From Streptomyces atratus (GTDB taxonomy: Bacteria > Actinomycetota > Actinomycetes > Streptomycetales > Streptomycetaceae), in assembly GCF_014648655.1 (NCBI RefSeq), contig NZ_BMRN01000017.1:1-64000 (forward strand): 64,000 bases of DNA, written 5' to 3'. The notes beneath the pieces are model-generated. The model made no database searches. It was not told the DNA's origin and saw only the letters and a program-made list of their open reading frames with translations. The translations under genes and the position numbers were made by a program. This document shows positions 58,859 to 64,000 of this stretch, one piece after another. The stretch's first letter is position 1. Every line of letters starts with the position of its first letter.

Positions 58859-61539
58859 GGGATCGCCTCGATCTCGTCGTCGCCGAGTGGGCACGTCGCA
58901 CCCCCGATGCCACGGCCGTACTGCGCGACGGCATCGGCATCGGCTACGCCGAGCTGGTGGAGCGGGCCGAGGTGGTCGCCACCGCGTTGCGGCACGAGGG
59001 AATCGGGTCCGGGGACGTGGTCGCGGTCGCGTCGGACCGGTCCGTGGAGTTGGTCGTGGCTCTGCTCGGCTGCCTGCGTGCGGAGGCCACCACGATCGTG
59101 CTCGACCCGGCCTGGCCGTCGTGGTGCACCGAGGACGTGCTCGATCGCGCGGCCGTCCGTGCCGTGGTCCACGACGACGCCCGGGTGGAGGTTCTGCGGT
59201 CCCGTTCGGACGGGAGCGCGGACGCGGCGTGCCTCGTCTTCCTGCCCGGTGCCCGTCCCCACGGCGTGGCCGTCTCCCACCAGGAGCTCGTGGCGGCCCT
59301 GACCGACGCCGAATCCCTTGCTCCCCGGTTCCTGCAAGCGGCTGTGCCGGGCAGTTGGGACTTCACGTACGAAGTGTGGGCGGCGCTCCTCAACGGCGGG
59401 TGCGTGGTGTTCGGCCCACCCGCGGACGCCGACCACATACGACTGTCCACGACGCAGTTCCACACACTCGCCGATAACCCGGAGTCCTTGCAGGGTTTGC
59501 GTGGGCTGGTGGTCGCCGGCGCGTCACCCGACTCGTCGGCGATGCTCGCCGTGCTGCGCAAGAACCCAAAGCTGCGACTGCGGCATGTCTATGGGTCCGC
59601 CGCGACCGCCCTGGTGAGCCGCGTGGTGCGTCAGCAGGACATAGACGGCGAGTCGCTCCCGCTGGTACCGGACGACCGGATCGTGCTGGGCGAGGACGGC
59701 GAGGTGACCGTCGCCGCTGTGGCGACCGGCGACATCGGCCGGGCGGACGAGCACGGCATGATCCGAGTGCTGGGGCGCCGGGACGACCTGCTCCGAATCG
59801 GTGACCGGTGGGTCGACCCCCACCGGATCGAGACCGTGTTGAAGGCGGAGCACCGGATTGCCGAGTGCGTCGTCTTCCCGGCCGACGATGCGCTGGCCTG
59901 CGCGTACACCACGCATGACGGGCAGCCGCGACCCGAACTGCCCGGAATATCGGTCCACCTGCACCTGCCCAGCCTGCCCGCCGAGGCGACGCTGCGGGTG
60001 AGCTACTCGTCTCTGGTCGAGAAGCTGCGCACCCACGAGCCGGACTCCCTGCTCGCCGAGGTCCGCAGCCTTTTGGGCGTCACCGCCCTGACGCCGGATG
60101 ACGACCTCCTCGACGCGGGCATGACCTCGCTGGACGCCATGCGGCTCGCGACCGTGCTCAGTGTGCGCGGCCGTAGGAAGGTCACCGTCGCAGACATCTA
60201 CCGGGAGCGGCGGCTGAGCGCCCTCGCCGACGCCGCGACCGCGGCACCCGGATCGGTCGCGCCGGTGGTCCACGACACCCGGGACCGCCCCTTGGCCCAC
60301 GCCCAGAAGCGGTTCCTGTTCGCGGAGGCCTACGCGCCGGGCAGCGCGGACAACCTGGTCATCGAGGCATACGAGCTGACCGGTCCCCTGCGTCCCGACG
60401 TGCTGCGCACGGCGCTCGGCGACGTGGTGGCCCGCCACGAGGCCCTGCGCACCGTCTATGTCTGGGAGCGCGGTCAACCCATTCAGCGCGTGCTCGCCGA
60501 CAAGGCCGTGCCGTGGACCGACGTGCCGCCGCCAAAGGGCCGGCTGTCGGTCCGGGAGATCGCCGAGCGCATCACCGCGGATCTGTGGGACACGCCGTTC
60601 CGGCTCGATCGCGAGCTGCCGATCCGCGCCCGCCTGTGCCGGCTCGCGCCGGACCGCGCGCTGCTGTGCCTGCAGTTCCATCACATCGCCTTCGACGGCT
60701 CGTCGGAACTGCCACTGCTCGAAGACCTCCGACACGCCTACGTCGCGCGTGCCGAGGGTCGCGTCCCACGGTTCCCGCCCGCACCCGGCTATCCCCTGCT
60801 CGGCCGACAGGAGGCGCGCGACCTCGCGTCCTGGTCCGCCGACGACATCCCGTACTGGCGCGAGACGCTCGCCTGCTGCCCGCCGTCCTGCTTGCCGCCC
60901 GCGGACAAGGGCGGCGACGCCGAGGCAACCGCCCACGAGACGGTCCGCCGCCTCGAGGCCACCACGGTGCGGCGGCTGGAGGCCGCGGCGGCCCGGTGCG
61001 GCGGTCCTGCGCTGGCCGCGCTCTCGGCGGGCACCGCGATGGCCGTCGCCCGCCGGTTCGGCGCGGACGACGTATGCGTCGGCACCCTGACCGCGGGCCG
61101 GTTCGACCCCGCCATGGACCAGCTGGTCGGGTACCTCGTCAACCCGTTCGCCGTGCCCCTGCACGGTCTGCGACGGGAGGCGGGGACCGTGCTGGCCGCG
61201 GCGGCCCGGCAGGTCGTCGACGGGCTGGAACACGCACGGACGCCGTTCGACGAGGTGGTCCGCGAGCTGCGCGCCGAGCGCGGCGCGCACCCGTGGTTCG
61301 AGGCGTGGGTGGTGCTGCAGCACCCACCGCCCGCCGTCTCGTTCGGCCCCATCGCGCTGCGTCCGGTGCGGGTCCGGCCACCGCGGACGTCGCGCAGCTG
61401 GATGGTCGAGGCGTTCCCCGTGGCCGACGGCGGCTGGGACCTGGTCACCACATGGCGCGCGGATGTCATGACCTGCGAAACCGGTGCGGCTCTGGCCGAC
61501 GACGTAGCCGCGGCGCTGGCGGAACTGGTGGACGCGTGA
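58855..61539 (+). CDS. NRPS: degenerate A-PCP-C
   Basis: An 894-residue protein. Residues 1-~390 have an A-domain outline, but the catalytic motifs are eroded: A3 (normally TSGSTGxPKG) reads LPGARPHGVAVSH, A5 (YGPTE) reads YGSAATALVS, A7 keeps only VATGDIGRADEHG, and the A10 NGK lysine is missing; the domain is also shorter. It should not form acyl-adenylates. A PCP (~400-470, LLDAGMTSLDAM) and a full C domain (~485-890, HHIAFDGSS) follow and look functional. The pseudo-A may be structural, with its PCP loaded by another A domain. Coupled to the genes on both sides. Confidence 0.9.
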   Translation: MRDRLDLVVAEWARRTPDATAVLRDGIGIGYAELVERAEVVATALRHEGIGSGDVVAVASDRSVELVVALLGCLRAEATTIVLDPAWPSWCTEDVLDRAAVRAVVHDDARVEVLRSRSDGSADAACLVFLPGARPHGVAVSHQELVAALTDAESLAPRFLQAAVPGSWDFTYEVWAALLNGGCVVFGPPADADHIRLSTTQFHTLADNPESLQGLRGLVVAGASPDSSAMLAVLRKNPKLRLRHVYGSAATALVSRVVRQQDIDGESLPLVPDDRIVLGEDGEVTVAAVATGDIGRADEHGMIRVLGRRDDLLRIGDRWVDPHRIETVLKAEHRIAECVVFPADDALACAYTTHDGQPRPELPGISVHLHLPSLPAEATLRVSYSSLVEKLRTHEPDSLLAEVRSLLGVTALTPDDDLLDAGMTSLDAMRLATVLSVRGRRKVTVADIYRERRLSALADAATAAPGSVAPVVHDTRDRPLAHAQKRFLFAEAYAPGSADNLVIEAYELTGPLRPDVLRTALGDVVARHEALRTVYVWERGQPIQRVLADKAVPWTDVPPPKGRLSVREIAERITADLWDTPFRLDRELPIRARLCRLAPDRALLCLQFHHIAFDGSSELPLLEDLRHAYVARAEGRVPRFPPAPGYPLLGRQEARDLASWSADDIPYWRETLACCPPSCLPPADKGGDAEATAHETVRRLEATTVRRLEAAAARCGGPALAALSAGTAMAVARRFGADDVCVGTLTAGRFDPAMDQLVGYLVNPFAVPLHGLRREAGTVLAAAARQVVDGLEHARTPFDEVVRELRAERGAHPWFEAWVVLQHPPPAVSFGPIALRPVRVRPPRTSRSWMVEAFPVADGGWDLVTTWRADVMTCETGAALADDVAAALAELVDA

Positions 61540-61553
61540 TGGAGGTACGAAGC

Positions 61554-62252
61554 ATGGTCGCGGTCCTGGACTACCCGGGGCGCAGGCCGGAGGCCCCGGT
61601 CACCGCGCTGGGTCTCGATGGCATGGTTCCCCTGCTGACCGACCCGCTTCCCGTCGAGGTCACCGGTCCCGCGTACGCGGCACGGCTCGACGGCTTCCCC
61701 GGTCCGGTCCTGGCCTACTGCGCCGCGTCGGCACTCGCGGTCCACCTCGCGCACCGGTTGGAACGCCCACGGGCCCTGGTCTTCTTCGATCCGATGCCGG
61801 CCACCGCCGCCGATGTCGCCCGGGCCTACACCATCGCGAGGGACCAGGTGCCGGGGAGCAGCGAGCAGGCGGTGCCGGTCGGCGAACTGCCCGATGAGCC
61901 GGACCTGTTCCTGAAGGCCGTGCACGAGGACCTGACACAGCGTACGGAGACGGCTCTTCGGGCGCAGGGGCTGGGCGATGACGCGATCGCCGAACCGGTC
62001 GCGCACTTCGTCCGACAGCATGTGGCGTACCTCGCCTACCTGCTGGCGGCACAGGGCCCGCTACCGCGGGAGCCGGTCGGGCCGATGCTCCAGATCCTCT
62101 CCCGCGACCACCCCGACCACCGCGACTGGCTCCCCGAAGGGGAGCTGACCACGATACGCATCGACAGCGACCGGGCCGGGCTCACAGCCCACGAGTCGGC
62201 CAGGAACGTCGTTCTGTCGTTCCTCTCCGCGACAACGAGGAGGCCACACTGA
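61554..62252 (+). CDS. Putative alpha/beta-hydrolase-like protein, degenerate
   Basis: A 232-residue protein. The upstream ATG 61539 overlaps the previous stop, but ATG 61554 has GGAGG 8 bases before it and is preferred. A segment reading FPGPVLAYCAASALAVHLA followed by RALVFFDP resembles the strand-nucleophile-helix elbow and next strand of a thioesterase, but the GxSxG motif is replaced by AYCAAS, so activity is doubtful or uses the Cys. The C-terminal HESARNVVLSFL resembles the helix of the catalytic-His region. It sits between the A-PCP-C and a stand-alone PCP and may bind carrier-bound chains. Confidence 0.55.
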   Translation: MVAVLDYPGRRPEAPVTALGLDGMVPLLTDPLPVEVTGPAYAARLDGFPGPVLAYCAASALAVHLAHRLERPRALVFFDPMPATAADVARAYTIARDQVPGSSEQAVPVGELPDEPDLFLKAVHEDLTQRTETALRAQGLGDDAIAEPVAHFVRQHVAYLAYLLAAQGPLPREPVGPMLQILSRDHPDHRDWLPEGELTTIRIDSDRAGLTAHESARNVVLSFLSATTRRPH

Positions 62253-62497
62253 TGACCGGCGAAGGACTGCGTGCCACGATCGAGGAGATCTGGCGAGAGG
62301 TACTCGGGGCGGATGTCGGCGACGACACCGACTTCTTCGACGAGGGCGGGCACTCGTTCGCCGCGCTGCGCATCATCGCGATGCTCAACGACCGCTACGA
62401 CAAGCCGACGCCGGTGAAGGTGCTGTTCGACAACCCCCGGTTCGGCGACTTCGTCGCGGCGCTGGAGAAGGAGACGGGCCTCAGCCCGCAGCGCTAG
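62252..62497 (+). CDS. Free-standing peptidyl carrier protein
   Basis: An 81-residue PCP with the Ser in DFFDEGGHSFAAL near residue 35. ATG 62252 overlaps the preceding stop (TGATG). Its last 17 bases overlap the end of the convergent NRPS gene at 62481. That gene ends in an A domain without a PCP, so this carrier is a natural partner for it in trans. Confidence 0.9.
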   Translation: MTGEGLRATIEEIWREVLGADVGDDTDFFDEGGHSFAALRIIAMLNDRYDKPTPVKVLFDNPRFGDFVAALEKETGLSPQR

Positions 62498-64000
62498 CCG
62501 CCAGGCGCGCGCGGTCGACCTTCCCGCTGACCGTCACCGGGAAGGCCGCCAGCCGGTGCACGGCGGCGGGAACCATGTACGCGGGCAGCACCTCTCGCAG
62601 CCGCCGCAACACGTCATCGGAGTGCGGCGGCTGCGCGCCGGTCACGTACGCCACCAGCCTCCGGTCCCGCGTGGACCCGCCGGTGGCGACGACGATCGCG
62701 TCATCCACTCCCGGGCAGGCCCGCAGCTGATGCTCGATCTCGCCCGGCTCGACCCGGTAGCCCCTCACCTTGACCTGCTGGTCGATCCGGCCGAGGAACT
62801 CCAGCGTCCCGTCGTCGAGGCGACGACACAGGTCGCCGGTGCGGTAAACCCTTGCCTCGCCGAGGAATGGCGCGGGCACGAAGCGTTCCGCGGTGAGGTC
62901 AGGACGATTCAGGTAGCCGCGGGCCAGTGAGTCCCCCGCGACGCACAGCTCGCCGGGCACACCGGCCGCCTGTGGCCTGAGCAGACGGTCCACGACATGC
63001 AGCCGCGTGTTGTCGAGTGGTCCGCCGATCGGCACCCGCTCACCGGCGACGTCGCCGACGGCGAAGTGCGTGACCTGCACCGTCGCCTCGGTGGGGCCGT
63101 AGAAGTTGACGAGCCGGGTCTGCCGCAACGCCCGGCGGAACCGTCGCACATGGTCCGGGGTGAGTTCGTCGCTTCCGCTCGAGACCAGCCGCAGCGTGCG
63201 CATCCGGTCGATGGCGTTCCGCGCCACGACCACGTCCGCCAAGGCGCCCAGCATCTGCGGGACGAGGTCCATGGCGGTGACCTCGTACCGCTCGACGGCG
63301 TCGATGACGGCATCCGGGTCGCGTTCGGCGCCGGGCGGGAGCAGCGCCAGAGCGCCGCCTCCGGCCAGCCACCCGAACAGCTCCCACACCGACGCGTCGA
63401 AGGAGATCGACGTCTTGTGCAGGATCACGTCGTCGGGGCCGAGCGGGTACGCACGCTGGGTGCCGACGAGCAGGTTCGCCACGGACCGGTGCTCGACGAC
63501 GACGCCCTTGGGCTCGCCCGTCGATCCCGAGGTGTAGATGACGTAGGCCGGATCCTCCGGGCGGACGGTGACCGCGGGCAGCGGCCGGCTGGGCACCTCC
63601 GTGTCCCCTCGCAGCACCATGGACGCGCCGCTGTCCCGCAGCACGAAGTCGATCCGTTCGGCGGGCAGCGACGGGTCGATCGGCACATACGCCGCGCCGG
63701 CCTTCAGCACGGCCAGAATCGCGATGACCAGCCCGGGCGAGCGCTCGGCGATGACTGCCACCCGGCCGGCGCCTCGCTCCAGGATCGCCGCCGCCAGCGA
63801 GTCGGTGCGCTCGTCCAGTTCGCGGTAGGTGAGGACACCGTCAGGTGACAGCAGCGCCCGCGCGTCCGGGCGCGTGGCGACCGCGTGGGCGAACATCGCC
63901 GGCACGGTCCGGTGGGGGCCGATCGGCCGTGCCGTGTCGTTGCACCGCTCCCACAGGCGGATGTCCGCCTCGGTGAGCAGGTCCACCTCGTCGAGCACGA
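62481..64000 (-). CDS. NRPS, C-terminal adenylation domain (partial, runs off the right edge)
   Basis: At least 505 residues ending at 62481. The visible start (DEVDLLTEADIRLWERCNDTA) is the usual linker after a condensation domain, so the gene very probably continues beyond 64000 with a C domain upstream. The A domain is complete: A3 YTSGSTGEPKG, A4 SFDASVWELFG, A5 NFYGPTEAT, A7 YRTGDL, A10 VSGKVDR. The pocket by eye is DAWDVSFVQK, which I do not assign. The protein stops right after the A domain with no PCP. It overlaps tail to tail with the free PCP gene, suggesting trans loading. Confidence 0.92.
   Translation of the reverse strand, partial: VLDEVDLLTEADIRLWERCNDTARPIGPHRTVPAMFAHAVATRPDARALLSPDGVLTYRELDERTDSLAAAILERGAGRVAVIAERSPGLVIAILAVLKAGAAYVPIDPSLPAERIDFVLRDSGASMVLRGDTEVPSRPLPAVTVRPEDPAYVIYTSGSTGEPKGVVVEHRSVANLLVGTQRAYPLGPDDVILHKTSISFDASVWELFGWLAGGGALALLPPGAERDPDAVIDAVERYEVTAMDLVPQMLGALADVVVARNAIDRMRTLRLVSSGSDELTPDHVRRFRRALRQTRLVNFYGPTEATVQVTHFAVGDVAGERVPIGGPLDNTRLHVVDRLLRPQAAGVPGELCVAGDSLARGYLNRPDLTAERFVPAPFLGEARVYRTGDLCRRLDDGTLEFLGRIDQQVKVRGYRVEPGEIEHQLRACPGVDDAIVVATGGSTRDRRLVAYVTGAQPPHSDDVLRRLREVLPAYMVPAAVHRLAAFPVTVSGKVDRARLAASAAG

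Noticed and set aside
1-64000. tRNA, rRNA, CRISPR array or prophage genes
   Set aside because: No cloverleaf-like segment, no regularly spaced short repeats, and no phage structural or integrase proteins were noticed on either strand.

Overview
The window reads as high-GC actinomycete DNA, most likely Streptomyces or a close relative. The reasons are very strong G/C at third codon positions, frequent GTG starts, GGAGG-type ribosome binding sites, a Streptomyces-style SARP regulator, short secreted proteins, and IS5/IS982 remnants. No RNA gene, CRISPR array or phage module was seen.

Layout. The first 14.4 kb is an accessory flank. It holds the end of an SGNH hydrolase gene, a secreted trypsin-like protease, a LuxR regulator next to an amidohydrolase, small secreted proteins, a 1009-aa SARP/NB-ARC/TPR regulator, and many broken genes (ABC transporter pieces, transposase pieces, a prolyl-oligopeptidase fragment, a LacI fragment, a frameshifted secreted protein). 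A strong 14-bp hairpin at 14422-14456 marks the edge. From 14471 to the right end everything except an IS982 remnant looks like one large non-ribosomal peptide (NRPS) gene cluster, which continues past 64000.

The cluster has five blocks. (1) 14471-21869, minus strand: aminotransferase, P450, MbtH-A-PCP loading protein, TOPRIM protein, DUF885 protein; this resembles NikP1/NikQ or NovH/NovI sets that hydroxylate a carrier-bound amino acid. (2) 22405-24291: an SbnB-like dehydrogenase and a divergent thioesterase with a Cys nucleophile. (3) 24305-47832, minus strand: extended MbtH, second DUF885 protein, FGE-like enzyme, SbnA-like synthase, second P450, the NRPS line FAAL-ACP-C-A-PCP-C / A-PCP-C / PCP / docking-C-A-PCP-C-PCP-C, and a membrane-anchored penicillin-acylase-type hydrolase, mostly with 4-bp start/stop overlaps. 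(4) 48644-53126, plus strand: JmjC oxygenase, EctB-like aminotransferase, an unrecognised 74-aa protein, MFS exporter, type II thioesterase. (5) 53750-64000: KAS III-like enzyme, then ornithine N-hydroxylase, a piperazate synthase fused to an adenylation domain, PCP, degenerate A-PCP-C, a hydrolase-like protein, PCP, and a convergent partial NRPS.

How it may work (inference). FAAL and ACP acylate the first residue. Building blocks appear to include L-2,3-diaminopropionate (SbnA/SbnB-like), L-2,4-diaminobutyrate (EctB-like), piperazic acid (N-hydroxylase plus piperazate synthase), and a carrier-bound beta-hydroxy amino acid. The membrane acylase could remove the N-acyl group during or after export by the MFS pump, as in PvdQ-type or prodrug maturation. 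The product would be an acyl peptide or its deacylated form carrying piperazate and diamino acids. No terminal TE domain is visible in the assembly line, so chain release is unexplained. Adenylation specificity codes quoted below were read by eye against GrsA and are provisional.
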